A DNA stretch of 59,853 bases from assembly GCA_024226235.1 (NCBI GenBank), contig JAAELW010000430.1:1-59853 (forward strand), given 5' to 3'. This DNA comes from a bacterium. Lineage in GTDB: Bacteria; Myxococcota_A; UBA9160; UBA6930. Positions within the stretch are counted from its first letter, which is position 1, and every line of letters begins with the position of its first letter. Below the pieces are notes generated by a model. That model saw only the letters and a program-made list of their open reading frames with translations, made no database searches and was not told where the DNA came from. The translations under genes and the position numbers were made by a program. Positions 16,394-24,887 of this stretch are shown piece by piece.

Positions 16394-17230
16394 GTGGGTT
16401 TGCTTGAAGGAAAGAAGGCGGTCGTCCTGGGAGCGTCGAGCGGTATCGGCTGGCGTATCGCCGAGCGCTTCGCCGAAGAGGGCGCCGATCTGATCGTGGC
16501 GGCGCGGCGCGAAGACAGGCTGGAGAAGCTCGTCGAACAGACAGGGGGCTTGGCGATTCGTTGCGATGTGAGCGACGACAACCAGGTGAGGGCCCTTGCT
16601 GACGCCGCTCTCGAACGCTGGGGCGGCATCGATATTGCCGTCAACTCGGCCGGCCTCAACGGACCGGGATACATCCGTGACCTCGAACCGGAGTATCTGC
16701 AACAGATCGCGTCCGTGCTGTTCTTTGGCTTCTACTACTTCATGCGCCATATGGGAAACGCGATGGCAGAGACGGGTGGTGGCTCGTTGATCAACGTCAC
16801 CTCGGCCACGGCCATCATGGTGCCCGAGGGCAATGCTGCCTATTCGGGCTGCAAGGCAGGCATCAACTTCGTGACCAAGATGGCTGCTGCCGAATACGGC
16901 GCTGATCAGGTTCGTGTGAACGCGATGGCACCTTCTTTCGTTCCAACAGCGATGAACGCGTTCGGGGGCATGACGCCTTCCGATGAGACCCACGTCACGT
17001 ACGACGAGGAGCTCCCCATCGTGAAGGGCTTTCTGGACGAGACGCCTCTGGCCCGCATCATCACTGTGGACGAGTGCGCGGATGTGGCGGTGTTCCTGGG
17101 GAGCGATCTTTCGTCTTCGATCACGGGCCACTTGATCCCGGTGGATGGCGGAAACAACCTCCGCCGGCTGCCGAGCTGGGGGCCGCCCAGGCGTCGAAAG
17201 GAACCGTCCGCCCCGTCCGGGACGGACTGA
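16394..17230 (+). CDS. SDR oxidoreductase A
   Basis: A 278-residue classical SDR. Cofactor motif GASSGIG at 13-19, NSAG at 84-87, catalytic Ser137, Tyr150 and Lys154 (YSGCK). The Arg pair after strand 2 (AARRE) favours NADP(H). The start is GTG at 16394 with AGGAGG seven bases upstream. It opens a plus-strand run of three SDRs, an unknown gene, two ACADs and the kinase pair, and is 19 bases upstream of the next SDR. Substrate unknown; hydroxysteroid or hydroxyacyl-CoA dehydrogenation would suit the context. Confidence 0.85.
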   Translation: MGLLEGKKAVVLGASSGIGWRIAERFAEEGADLIVAARREDRLEKLVEQTGGLAIRCDVSDDNQVRALADAALERWGGIDIAVNSAGLNGPGYIRDLEPEYLQQIASVLFFGFYYFMRHMGNAMAETGGGSLINVTSATAIMVPEGNAAYSGCKAGINFVTKMAAAEYGADQVRVNAMAPSFVPTAMNAFGGMTPSDETHVTYDEELPIVKGFLDETPLARIITVDECADVAVFLGSDLSSSITGHLIPVDGGNNLRRLPSWGPPRRRKEPSAPSGTD

Positions 17231-17249
17231 GAAGCGGGGCGAGACGTCG

Positions 17250-18230
17250 ATGTTGGAGATGATGCAAGGGTGGGGTGGTCTGCTTCTCGTGGGGCTGGCT
17301 GCATGGCTCGTGTGGCAGCGCCTGAAGCGGCGGGCGATGTTGGACATCGGCGGCCAATGGTTCGTCGTCACCGGCTGTGACTCCGGGATCGGCTCCGGCG
17401 TGGTGGAGAAGCTGGCCCGTGGCGGCGCCTGCGTGATTGCGTTCTGCTTCACGGAAGAGGGGGCTCGGACCGCTCTGGGGGCGGGTGCGAAACTGGCGCC
17501 CCGTCTGGATCTGACGGACGGCGTCGCGCTGCGGAAAGCATGCGACGAGGTCGAGCAGGCCTGCGGCGGCCGCCTGTCGGGCGTCGTGCACAACGCAGGG
17601 ATCGCGCAGCCGGGGTTCATCGAGTTTCAGCCGCTGGACAACTATCGACGGATCATGGAGGTGAACCTGTTCTCCATCATCAACATGACCCAGATGCTCA
17701 TCCCGCAGGTCAGGGCTGCGCGGGGGCGCTTCGTCGTCGTCACCAGCGTAGACGGGATCGTCAGTCTTCCGGGAAACGCACCATATGATGCCTCCAAGTT
17801 TGCGGCTGAAGGCTACGCGGATGCACTCCGGGCCGAGTTGTCGCCCTGGGATGTGGGCGTTTCGGTCATCAACCCGTCGACCCTGCGTACGCCGCTCGTC
17901 GAACGCTTCTTTGCATCGGCGCGCGACACCTGGGAAGCGATGGAGCGGATCGATCCCGACGGAGAGTGGAAGAAGGTGTGGACCCGGGAGTGGTTGGAGA
18001 AATACGTGGAGCAGCAATCCGAGGGTCTCTCTCGTATTGCCCAGGATCCAAGCTGCGCGATCGACGACATCCATCATGCGCTGGCGGCCAAGCGGCCCAA
18101 GATGAGGTACCTGAGCGGCTGGATGGCAAAGACCTTCTTCTATGCGATGTGGATCATGCCCGAGCGCTGGTCCCACGCGATCAAGAAGGTGATGGTCTAC
18201 CCCAAGCCCAACATCCGGGGCGCCGATTGA
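17250..18230 (+). CDS. Membrane-anchored SDR of the retinol/17beta-hydroxysteroid dehydrogenase type
   Basis: 326 residues. An N-terminal hydrophobic segment (about 7-22, GWGGLLLVGLAAWLVW) followed by RLKRR looks like a single membrane anchor, then TGCDSGIG at 41-48, HNAG near 114-117, Ser166, Tyr179 and Lys183 (YDASK). The combination of an anchor, TGCDSGIG and a long C-terminal helical part is typical of SDR9C proteins, which include vertebrate retinol and 3(17)beta-hydroxysteroid dehydrogenases. It would work at the membrane on hydrophobic alcohols. Start at 17250 chosen so that the anchor begins at the N-terminus; the frame is open further upstream into the previous gene. Confidence 0.83.
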   Translation: MLEMMQGWGGLLLVGLAAWLVWQRLKRRAMLDIGGQWFVVTGCDSGIGSGVVEKLARGGACVIAFCFTEEGARTALGAGAKLAPRLDLTDGVALRKACDEVEQACGGRLSGVVHNAGIAQPGFIEFQPLDNYRRIMEVNLFSIINMTQMLIPQVRAARGRFVVVTSVDGIVSLPGNAPYDASKFAAEGYADALRAELSPWDVGVSVINPSTLRTPLVERFFASARDTWEAMERIDPDGEWKKVWTREWLEKYVEQQSEGLSRIAQDPSCAIDDIHHALAAKRPKMRYLSGWMAKTFFYAMWIMPERWSHAIKKVMVYPKPNIRGAD

Positions 18231-18377
18231 GGCCCTGAACTCGCCAGCCACGCGAGACGCGAGGTGTCTCCGCTGCCCGGGCTCTTCCACTGCGGCTAGC
18301 CGTTTCGGAGGGTGAGTGGCAAGATCCCGGCGATTGGCTGGAGCGCAGTTGCACAGCCGGAGTCTGGGAGAGAGAGA

Positions 18378-19181
18378 ATGGATGATCTGAAGGGCAAGGT
18401 GGCGTTCGTGACGGGTGGTGCTTCGGGCATCGGCCTGGCCATGGCAGAGGCTTTCGCCGAGGAAGGGATGAAGGTCGTCCTCGCGGATATCGAGGCCGAA
18501 GCCCTGAAGAAAGCAGAGGGAGATCTTCTTGCCTCGGGTGCCGAAGTGATCGGCGTTCAATGTGACGTCTCCGATCACGGGTCCGTCTCTGCGGCAGCGG
18601 AGCGGGCCATCGAGGCGTTCGGCAAGGTGCACATCCTGTGCAACAACGCCGGCGTGGCACCGGCCGGCCCGCTGGACGAGACCACGCCCGAGGATTGGAA
18701 GTGGTGCCTGGGCGTCAACCTGATGGGTGTCGTGCACGGCATCCAGATCCTCGTTCCCAGGATCAAGGAGCACGGGGAGGGAGGCCACGTGGTGAACACG
18801 GCCTCGATTGCGGGCTTGATGGCGCTGCCGACCGTGGGGATCTACGCAGCGACCAAGTATGCGGTGGTCGGGATCTCCGAGACCTTGCGCGGCGAGCTGC
18901 TACCCGATGGCATCGGGGTGTCGGTCCTCTGCCCTTCCTTCGTGAAGACGCGTCTGCACGAGGGGCACCGAAACCGGCCGTCAGAGCTGAGCGTTGGGCC
19001 CGAGGAGCCCAACGAGTTCATGGCCCAGATGCTCGCGGTGGCGACCGAACCCAAGGTGATTGCCGAGCGGGTCATTCGCGGTGTGAAGCGCGGCGATCTC
19101 TACATCCTGCCGCATGCGGACGCGAAGGCGGGATTCGAAGCAAGGGCCAACGAAATCCTGGCCGCTTTCGATCTCGACTGA
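18378..19181 (+). CDS. SDR oxidoreductase B
   Basis: 267 residues: TGGASGIG at 12-19, CNNAG at 88-92, Ser143, Tyr156 and Lys160 (YAATK). Asp37 after the second strand (LADIEA) suggests NAD(H) preference. The segment CPSFVKTRLHEGHRNRP and the C-terminal RAVIRGVKRGDLYILPHADAK-like part (about 228-248) resemble the family of the protein at 32107-32973, so the two are probably functional relatives. ATG at 18378 preceded by GGGAGAGAGAGA. Substrate unknown. Confidence 0.85.
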   Translation: MDDLKGKVAFVTGGASGIGLAMAEAFAEEGMKVVLADIEAEALKKAEGDLLASGAEVIGVQCDVSDHGSVSAAAERAIEAFGKVHILCNNAGVAPAGPLDETTPEDWKWCLGVNLMGVVHGIQILVPRIKEHGEGGHVVNTASIAGLMALPTVGIYAATKYAVVGISETLRGELLPDGIGVSVLCPSFVKTRLHEGHRNRPSELSVGPEEPNEFMAQMLAVATEPKVIAERVIRGVKRGDLYILPHADAKAGFEARANEILAAFDLD

Positions 19182-19712
19182 ATGAAGATGGCTGACGACA
19201 TGCCGGAAAACGGAGTTGGAAACGCTGACGACGTGAAGCGCGCGGCCAGCGCCGCGAAGCCTCGACCCATGCAGAAGAGCATCGATGCCAGCATGCGAAT
19301 GACGGGTCGGCTGCACCTCTTCTTGTGCCGGATCCCCGGACTGGGCGAGCCGCTGGCGCGGGGGATGAGCTGGAGCATGGCGATCTTCCCCTGGCTCGGG
19401 GGAATGCGAAGGACCGACTCGATTGCCAAGACCCGGCAACAGCTGATCGACTCCGGCGAGCAGATGGGATTTCCGTTTCAATTCTCGGAGGTCGAAGGCG
19501 ACCAGTTCGTCCTCGAGCTTCCCTACTGCCCCTACGGGTTCACGAACTCCGAGCATCAGCGCGCCTGTGATACCGCCATGGATATGGATCGCATCCTCCT
19601 GCGGCGCTGTGGGGCAGAGTTGACCATTGAAGAGACGATTCCCGAGGGCAAGGAGCGCTGCCGGATGTTGGTTCGTCAAGTCTCGAAGGAAGAGGGTTCC
19701 GATCCGTCATGA
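19182..19712 (+). CDS. Unknown protein with conserved-looking Cys pattern
   Basis: 176 residues. I do not recognise it with certainty. The first 30 residues are polar; residues 40-75 contain a hydrophobic patch around GMSWSMAIFPWLGG. The C-terminal third has four Cys: LPYCPYGF, QRACDTAMDMDRILLRRCG and KERCRM. The spacing CPY...C...MD recalls small proteins of the L-2-amino-thiazoline-4-carboxylate hydrolase / 4-vinyl reductase type that bind a metal or cofactor with Cys residues, but that is a weak likeness. The gene abuts SDR B and its stop overlaps the ACAD start by four bases (ATGA), so it belongs to the ACAD operon. Confidence 0.6.
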   Translation: MKMADDMPENGVGNADDVKRAASAAKPRPMQKSIDASMRMTGRLHLFLCRIPGLGEPLARGMSWSMAIFPWLGGMRRTDSIAKTRQQLIDSGEQMGFPFQFSEVEGDQFVLELPYCPYGFTNSEHQRACDTAMDMDRILLRRCGAELTIEETIPEGKERCRMLVRQVSKEEGSDPS

Positions 19713-20839
19713 ATTTCGGTTTCAGCGAGGAGCAGCAGATCTTCCGCTCCGCAGTTCGCAAGTTTCTCGATTCGAATGCCCCCCTGGAGGAAGTCCGCCG
19801 GATCATGGAGAGCCCGGACGGCTACTCGCCGACTCTCTGGGAGGAGATGGCGAGCATGGGATGGCTGGGCCTCCTGGTTCCGGAGGAACACGGCGGAGCG
19901 GATCTCGGTTGGATCGACCTGAGCATCGTGCTCGACGAATGTGGGCGTTCACTCTTTCCGTCTCCGCTGATCGCTTCGACGCTGGCGGTGCTTGCGCTCA
20001 AGGAAAATGGCAGCGAGGAGCAGCAGGCGCGTTGGCTTCCGGGTATCGCTGACGGGAGCCAACTCTTCTCGCCGGCGATCCTCGAGGCGAGCGACATCCT
20101 CGGGCCCGGCGGCGTGCAGCTCACGGGCCTCGCGGAGTCGGGAGGGATCGTCCTTCGCGGCGAGAAGTTCTTCGTTCTCGATGCGACCGTGGCGACCCAC
20201 TTCGTCGTCGCCTATCGCAGCGGGGAGGATCCCGAGGACATCGGGCTGGCCGTCGTCGATCGTGCCTCGGACGGTCTCGAGGTGGAGGATACGCCCAGCA
20301 TCGATGCCACCAAGCGTATCGGCCGGCTGGTGCTCGATGGGGTCCGCATCTCCGAGGATCGCGTGCTCGCGAGCGGATCTCGAAAGGGCTGGTCCGCGGT
20401 CGTTCGGCTGCTCGACCACGCAGCGGCCGCGGTAACGGCGGAGGCGATCGGGGCCGCCGAGGGGGGCCACGCTCTCATCGTCGGCTACGCCAAGCAGCGC
20501 ACGCAATTCGGTTCCCTGATCGGACGCTTCCAGGGTGTGAAGCACCCACTGGCCGACATGTACGTCGACATCGAGTCGTTCAAGTCGTTGCTCTACTACG
20601 CGGCCTGGTGTCTCGATGAGAGCCCCGACGAGGCCCCGCTCTACGTCTCGATGGCCAAGGCCTACGCAAGCGATGCCTTTACCCGCATCGGGATCGACGG
20701 CATCGAACTCCACGGCGCACTCGGATACACCTGGGAGTACGATGCGCAGCTCTACCTCAAGCGTTCGAAGTGGGTGAAATCCGCCTACGGTGGATCCGAC
20801 CACCACTACGACCGCGTTGCGACCCTCGGAGGCCTTTGA
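19709..20839 (+). CDS. Acyl-CoA dehydrogenase, short subunit (FadE28-like partner type)
   Basis: A 376-residue ACAD-fold protein beginning MNFGFSEEQQIFRSAVRKFL. It contains the helical N-domain, a beta domain with short inserts and the C-terminal segment ELHGALGYTWEYDAQLYLKRSKW, characteristic of the non-classical subunit in alpha2beta2 ACADs of mycobacterial steroid catabolism. The motif RTQFGSLIGRFQGVKH is the usual FAD/dimer contact. It is followed with a one-base stop/start overlap by the second ACAD gene, which supports a heteromeric enzyme. Likely role: alpha,beta-dehydrogenation of a bulky acyl-CoA such as a side chain or ring fragment (inference). Confidence 0.85.
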   Translation: MNFGFSEEQQIFRSAVRKFLDSNAPLEEVRRIMESPDGYSPTLWEEMASMGWLGLLVPEEHGGADLGWIDLSIVLDECGRSLFPSPLIASTLAVLALKENGSEEQQARWLPGIADGSQLFSPAILEASDILGPGGVQLTGLAESGGIVLRGEKFFVLDATVATHFVVAYRSGEDPEDIGLAVVDRASDGLEVEDTPSIDATKRIGRLVLDGVRISEDRVLASGSRKGWSAVVRLLDHAAAAVTAEAIGAAEGGHALIVGYAKQRTQFGSLIGRFQGVKHPLADMYVDIESFKSLLYYAAWCLDESPDEAPLYVSMAKAYASDAFTRIGIDGIELHGALGYTWEYDAQLYLKRSKWVKSAYGGSDHHYDRVATLGGL

Positions 20840-21999
20840 TGGACTTCAATCTCACGCCGGAGGAAGAGGCGTTCCGCGACGAAGTGTGCGCCTTCCTCGA
20901 CGAGAACCTGCCGCCCGAACCCGAGCGGGACGAGATGTTTCCGCTTCGTTGGAGCCAGCTCGTGCGCGAGAAGGGGTGGGTGGGTTTCAGCTGGCCGAAG
21001 GAGGTCGGCGGCGGAGGCGCAACCCTGATGGAGCAGGCGATCCTGAAGCAGGAGTTGGCAAGCCGCCGCGCGCCGCCCCTGGGTACCTGCATCATGGGGC
21101 TCGCCTGGGTGGGGCCGGCCATCATCCAGTACGGAACCCAGGAGCAGAAGGACCTCTTCATCGAGGATATTCTCGACAGCAAGTACCAGTGGTGCACGGG
21201 CTACTCCGAACCGGATATCGGCAGCGACCTCGCCGCGTTGCAATGCAAGGGCGTGCGCCGGGGCGATCACTATGTGGTGACCGGACAGAAGATCTGGACC
21301 TCTCTGGCCCAGTGGGCGAAGTGGATGATCCTGCTGGTGCGAACCGATAGCGGTGGCGAGAAGAAGCACGACGGCATCACCTGTCTGCTGGTCGAGATGG
21401 ATTCACCTGGCATCGAGGTGGCCCCCATCGCAAACATGAGCAAGCAGCCCTTCTTTGCCGAGGTCTTCTTCAACGACGTAGAGGTTCCGGTAGGCAACCG
21501 CCTGGGCGAAGAAGGGCAGGGCTGGCAGATCACGATCGGGGCCCTCGCGAACGAGCGCTCGGGCATCTCCGAGGTCTCGGGCCTGCTCTGGGAACTCGAC
21601 CTGCTGAAGAAGCTCGTCCGAGAAGTCCAGATCGGCGGTCGCCCTGCATCCGAGGACAGCCGCGTGCGTCGCCGCGTCGCCGAGTTCGAGACGAGGATCG
21701 CAGCCATGCGCTTCAACGGCATGCGCTACCTCACCAAGCAGATCCGGGGTGAACCCCTGGGCAGCGAGACCTCGGTCAACAAACTCCACACGGCCCATCT
21801 CGAAAAGTACATGGCTGAGTTCGCGATCGAGCTCGAGGGGAGCTACGGCTGCCTGGCGCCGGGCTCATCCCACGCGGTCGAGCGCGGACGCTGGCAGAAA
21901 GAGGCCCTCGGCTGGTGCACCGCTGTGATCGGCGGCGGCACTCCGAACATCCAGAAGAACATCATCGCCGAGCGGATCCTGGGTCTGCCCCACGACTAG
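20839..21999 (+). CDS. Acyl-CoA dehydrogenase, long subunit (FadE29-like partner type)
   Basis: 386 residues starting at ATG 20839, whose A is also the last base of the upstream TGA. Motifs: YSEPDIGSDLAAL and GQKIWTSLAQWAKW in the beta domain, and the C-terminal GGGTPNIQKNIIAERILGLP, which binds FAD. The Glu that serves as base in medium-chain ACAD (YEGT) is replaced here by Gly (GGGT), as in the 43122 paralogue; the base would have to come from another position or from the partner. Related to the protein at 43122-44333. Together with the upstream gene it should form an alpha2beta2 ACAD. Confidence 0.86.
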   Translation: MDFNLTPEEEAFRDEVCAFLDENLPPEPERDEMFPLRWSQLVREKGWVGFSWPKEVGGGGATLMEQAILKQELASRRAPPLGTCIMGLAWVGPAIIQYGTQEQKDLFIEDILDSKYQWCTGYSEPDIGSDLAALQCKGVRRGDHYVVTGQKIWTSLAQWAKWMILLVRTDSGGEKKHDGITCLLVEMDSPGIEVAPIANMSKQPFFAEVFFNDVEVPVGNRLGEEGQGWQITIGALANERSGISEVSGLLWELDLLKKLVREVQIGGRPASEDSRVRRRVAEFETRIAAMRFNGMRYLTKQIRGEPLGSETSVNKLHTAHLEKYMAEFAIELEGSYGCLAPGSSHAVERGRWQKEALGWCTAVIGGGTPNIQKNIIAERILGLPHD

Positions 22000-22033
22000 A
22001 AGCCGAGATGCTTGCTGGGAAGGGAGAAGAGTA

Positions 22034-22477
22034 ATGACTTTACCTGTGGCTCCCGATGTCGAGACTATCCTCGATTCGTGCATCGAGACACTCCGGGACG
22101 TGGTGGCACCTAGCGTCGAGGGGGATTGGCCGCGTTACAACGCGGAACTGATGGTGGGTTCTCTCGAGTACGTAAAACACCTCCTGCGGGAGGACATCGA
22201 TGCGAGCAGGCGCGAAGAACTCAGCCGCGCATTGGATCAGGTGAAGGAGATCGTGGCCGCCGATCCGGCGCCGGAGTGGGCGGAGGCTCTGCAGGAGGAG
22301 TCCCCCTTCGAGGCTGCTTCCAGGCTCCTGGTCGCCTGCCAGAACTCCGGAGGAGAGGTGGCGGAACGGATCCGTGCGACCCTGCATCCCGTTCTGCATG
22401 CCCAGATCGATGCGGAGATGGCGCGTACCATGGGCCTGTTCTCCGCCTTCGCGCGCAACATGGTGGGGGCGAAGTGA
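22034..22477 (+). CDS. Small helical partner of the kinase, copy 2
   Basis: 147 residues, all-helical by appearance: LPVAPDVETILDSCIETLRD, a middle helix VGSLEYVKHLLREDIDASRR and FEAASRLLVACQNSGGEV. It aligns end to end with the TTG-started gene at 13939-14385. GGGAAGGGAGAAGAGTA lies before the ATG at 22034. The TGA overlaps the GTG of the kinase by four bases. Resembles DUF6285-type proteins (moderate). In the levulinate pathway a small protein of unknown fold, LvaB, is required by the kinase LvaA; the same relationship is proposed here as inference. Confidence 0.7.
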   Translation: MTLPVAPDVETILDSCIETLRDVVAPSVEGDWPRYNAELMVGSLEYVKHLLREDIDASRREELSRALDQVKEIVAADPAPEWAEALQEESPFEAASRLLVACQNSGGEVAERIRATLHPVLHAQIDAEMARTMGLFSAFARNMVGAK

Positions 22478-23418
22478 TCTCCCAGGAACAGGTACGCGGT
22501 CTCGAAGCACATCTGAGCAGCGCGCTTGGCGAACCATGCACGCTCGGGCGGACGGACCGCATGTCGATGGGGCAATCCCGCGCGATGTACATCGCCGAAC
22601 TCGAGTGCGAGCGGTCCGGGCGCCGCAAGGTGGTGGTTCGCGTCGAGCAGTGGGGCTTGCTGGGTGGCGAGAGCCGCGACGAAGTCCGGGTCATGCGCGC
22701 ACTCCGTGGCGAGGGCCTTCCCGTTGCGGAGGTGATCTCCTACGAACCCTCCTGCGAAATCCTGGGCCAACCCTTCTTCGTGATGGAGTTCGTCGAGGGG
22801 ACGAGCGTCTTTACGCGTGAAAGCCTGGATCCGTACGTCGACTCTCTTGCGCGGCTCCATCGCCTCGAACTTTCGGCGATCGACATCGATTTCTTCGAAA
22901 TGCCCAAAGGGCCCCGTGACTCGGCACTCCTCCAGGTGGAGCGTTGGTACGACGTCTATCGCAGCGGCCTGGCCGGGGAGCCCTCACCTCTGGTCGAAGA
23001 GGCCGCCCAGTGGCTCCGAAACAATGCGCCGGAGACGGAGCAGCCGCGCCTCGTCCACGGGGATCCCGGCCCCGGCAACTACCTGCACGAAGGCGGCGAG
23101 CTGCGTGCACTCGTCGACTGGGAATTCACCCACCTGGGCGACCCGGAAGAGGACTGGGCCTATCTGATCGCGATGCGCGGAATGGGCGTGATGACCGAGG
23201 ATGCATGGGTCGCCTACCTGGCGGATCAGGTCGGCATCGAACTCGACCGGGATCGCCTCGCGTACTGGATTGCCCTCAACCTGTACAAGGGCGCATGCAT
23301 CGACCAGACCGCGCTCGGCATCTTCATCCGCCGCGAGTACCTCGCCCCCAACCTGCTGGCGATCGGCACCTGCATCCATCTCTCGGCGCTGAAGCGCCTG
23401 GCGGACACCGTCCTCTAG
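22474..23418 (+). CDS. APH-fold phosphotransferase, copy 2 (candidate acyl-CoA kinase)
   Basis: 314 residues, GTG start inside the GTGA overlap with the partner gene. Catalytic loop HGDPGPGN at 195-202 and a following LVDWEF Asp are intact. Long stretches match copy 1, for example MGQSRAMY, VRVEQWGLLG, QPFFVMEFVEGTS, PRDSALLQVERWYDVYRS and DEDWAYL-like EEDWAYLIAMRGMGVMT. Directly upstream lie an ACAD pair and the partner gene, the same set of functions as LvaA/LvaB/LvaC (kinase, partner, ACAD-like). The stop overlaps the convergent NTF2-like gene by four bases. Confidence 0.83.
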   Translation: MISQEQVRGLEAHLSSALGEPCTLGRTDRMSMGQSRAMYIAELECERSGRRKVVVRVEQWGLLGGESRDEVRVMRALRGEGLPVAEVISYEPSCEILGQPFFVMEFVEGTSVFTRESLDPYVDSLARLHRLELSAIDIDFFEMPKGPRDSALLQVERWYDVYRSGLAGEPSPLVEEAAQWLRNNAPETEQPRLVHGDPGPGNYLHEGGELRALVDWEFTHLGDPEEDWAYLIAMRGMGVMTEDAWVAYLADQVGIELDRDRLAYWIALNLYKGACIDQTALGIFIRREYLAPNLLAIGTCIHLSALKRLADTVL

Positions 23419-23822
23419 GCCAGCCCCAGCGAGCGAAGCACGTTGGGGCCGTGATGGTAGTCCACCTCCCGGCACACCTTGTCGCCTCGAAACTCGAGCG
23501 TCGACATTCCTTCCGAGCGCCAGCTCTTCCCGCTGGCTTCGGGGCCGAACATCTCTCCCGCGACGGCACTCATCACCCAGGTCAACGCCAGCCCCGATTC
23601 GTTGATCCAGAATTCCTGGGGTGCCAGGACCAGACCCTGCGACAATTTCAGCGTCTGGCCGAAGAACTCCCGGATGGCAGGCCATCCCTCTTTGGGCGTG
23701 CCCGCGACGATGTCGTAGAGCACCGCGTCCTCGGTGAGGAACTCACCCGGGGCGTCGGCGTCGCCGCTGCTCCAGGCGGCAAATAGCTTCCTGGCGATCT
23801 CGATCTCGGTATCTCCCGCCAT
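23415..23822 (-). CDS. SnoaL/NTF2-like protein of kinase cassette 2
   Basis: 135 residues related to the 154-residue protein at 14424-14888: both begin MAG..EIE.AR.LF, have FLTEDAVLYD / YMTDDVVMRD, NESGLALTW / NERGVALTW and end with DKVCREVDYHHGPN / GKVCLEIDYWNGP. It is convergent with the kinase, ends overlapping by four bases. NTF2-fold isomerase or dehydratase is the usual range of functions; repeated linkage to the kinase pair suggests it works on the same intermediate (inference). Confidence 0.78.
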   Translation of the reverse strand: MAGDTEIEIARKLFAAWSSGDADAPGEFLTEDAVLYDIVAGTPKEGWPAIREFFGQTLKLSQGLVLAPQEFWINESGLALTWVMSAVAGEMFGPEASGKSWRSEGMSTLEFRGDKVCREVDYHHGPNVLRSLGLA

Positions 23823-23864
23823 GTCTTCCCTTCTCGATTGCTCTCTCGTGTTGGCGATTGCGAA

Positions 23865-24887
23865 CTACCCGGCATCCTGCTCGGCGCGCAGGGTATCGGC
23901 GAGTTTCGCTTCGTAGTCGAAGTCGTAGCTGGCGAACCAGAGGGGATCCACGAGCGCTTCCCTCGTATCGTCGAGGCCGGACTCGATGAACCACTCGAAG
24001 GTCTGGGCGTGCCCGGTGCGGAATTCGTATTTGGGCTGGAAGCCGAGCAGGTTCCGGGCCTTCTGGGTGCTCAGGACGGCGTGATGAAAGGAGCCGAACA
24101 AGTGGCTGTAGGCGGGCTTCTCCAGCTTCCCCACGTACCGGGATGGCATGAAGACCACATCGGCCGGCTTGCCGACGATCTCGCTGAGGATCGAGACGTA
24201 TTCGTTCGCCACGATGCCTTCCGCCGTGATGTTGAAGATCTCACCGGGTGCCTTCGGGTGTGTCGCCATATCGACCATCACGCGGCAGAGGTCGTCCACG
24301 TGGCCGTAGGAGCCGGTGACCAGGCCATCGTGGGGGAGGATGATGGGCAGCCCACGCAGCAGGCGAAGGAAGTAGGCCATCTCCATGTCGTAGATGTTGT
24401 TGTTCGGGCCGTAGATCGCCGCGGGCCGCACCACCGAGGCCGGGAAGCCCGTCCGGGTTTGCCTCTCGAGCAGGATCTCCTCTGTAGCCTTCTTGAAGCC
24501 GCCATAGGTGTCCGGCCCCTCGTCGACCGCGGGGAAACTCTCGTCCCACGGGAAGATGCCGGAGGGTGCATACGCCATGATCGAACTCGTGTACACGTAG
24601 GCGCCCACCCGGCCGTCGAGCATGTCGACGAGATCCGCCATGTTGGAGCCCATGGCGGCCATGATGAAGCCCGAGACGTCGAAGACCGCATCCCAATCCT
24701 TGCCTTCGAGGGCTGCGCGCATCGATTCCTTGTCGCGCCGATCGGCAACCAGACGCTCGATGCCGGGGGGGAGCTTTGTCTCGGTCTGGCCGCGATTCAG
24801 GACGGTGACGTCATGCCCCCGTGATGCCAGTTCGTGTACGGTGTGGAGCCCGACGAACTGCGATCCCCCGAGTACGAGTGCCTTCAC
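23865..24887 (-). CDS. NAD-dependent epimerase/dehydratase-like (extended SDR)
   Basis: 340 residues. Rossmann motif GGSQFVG at 7-13, Tyr128 and Lys132 in YGGFKK with SS at 101-102 giving the extended-SDR triad; RPAAIYGPNN follows as in sugar epimerases and 3beta-hydroxysteroid dehydrogenase/isomerase relatives. The C-terminal part (FGSFHHAVLSTQKARNLLGF, GHAQTFEWF) has the KARxxLGF/P pattern of this family. In an island rich in steroid-type genes a 3beta-HSD-like role is possible, but a nucleotide-sugar epimerase role cannot be excluded. Confidence 0.78.
   Translation of the reverse strand: MKALVLGGSQFVGLHTVHELASRGHDVTVLNRGQTETKLPPGIERLVADRRDKESMRAALEGKDWDAVFDVSGFIMAAMGSNMADLVDMLDGRVGAYVYTSSIMAYAPSGIFPWDESFPAVDEGPDTYGGFKKATEEILLERQTRTGFPASVVRPAAIYGPNNNIYDMEMAYFLRLLRGLPIILPHDGLVTGSYGHVDDLCRVMVDMATHPKAPGEIFNITAEGIVANEYVSILSEIVGKPADVVFMPSRYVGKLEKPAYSHLFGSFHHAVLSTQKARNLLGFQPKYEFRTGHAQTFEWFIESGLDDTREALVDPLWFASYDFDYEAKLADTLRAEQDAG

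Noticed and set aside
17121-18788. 555-codon open frame on the minus strand
   Set aside because: Antisense to two SDR genes with complete active-site motifs; no similarity of its own.
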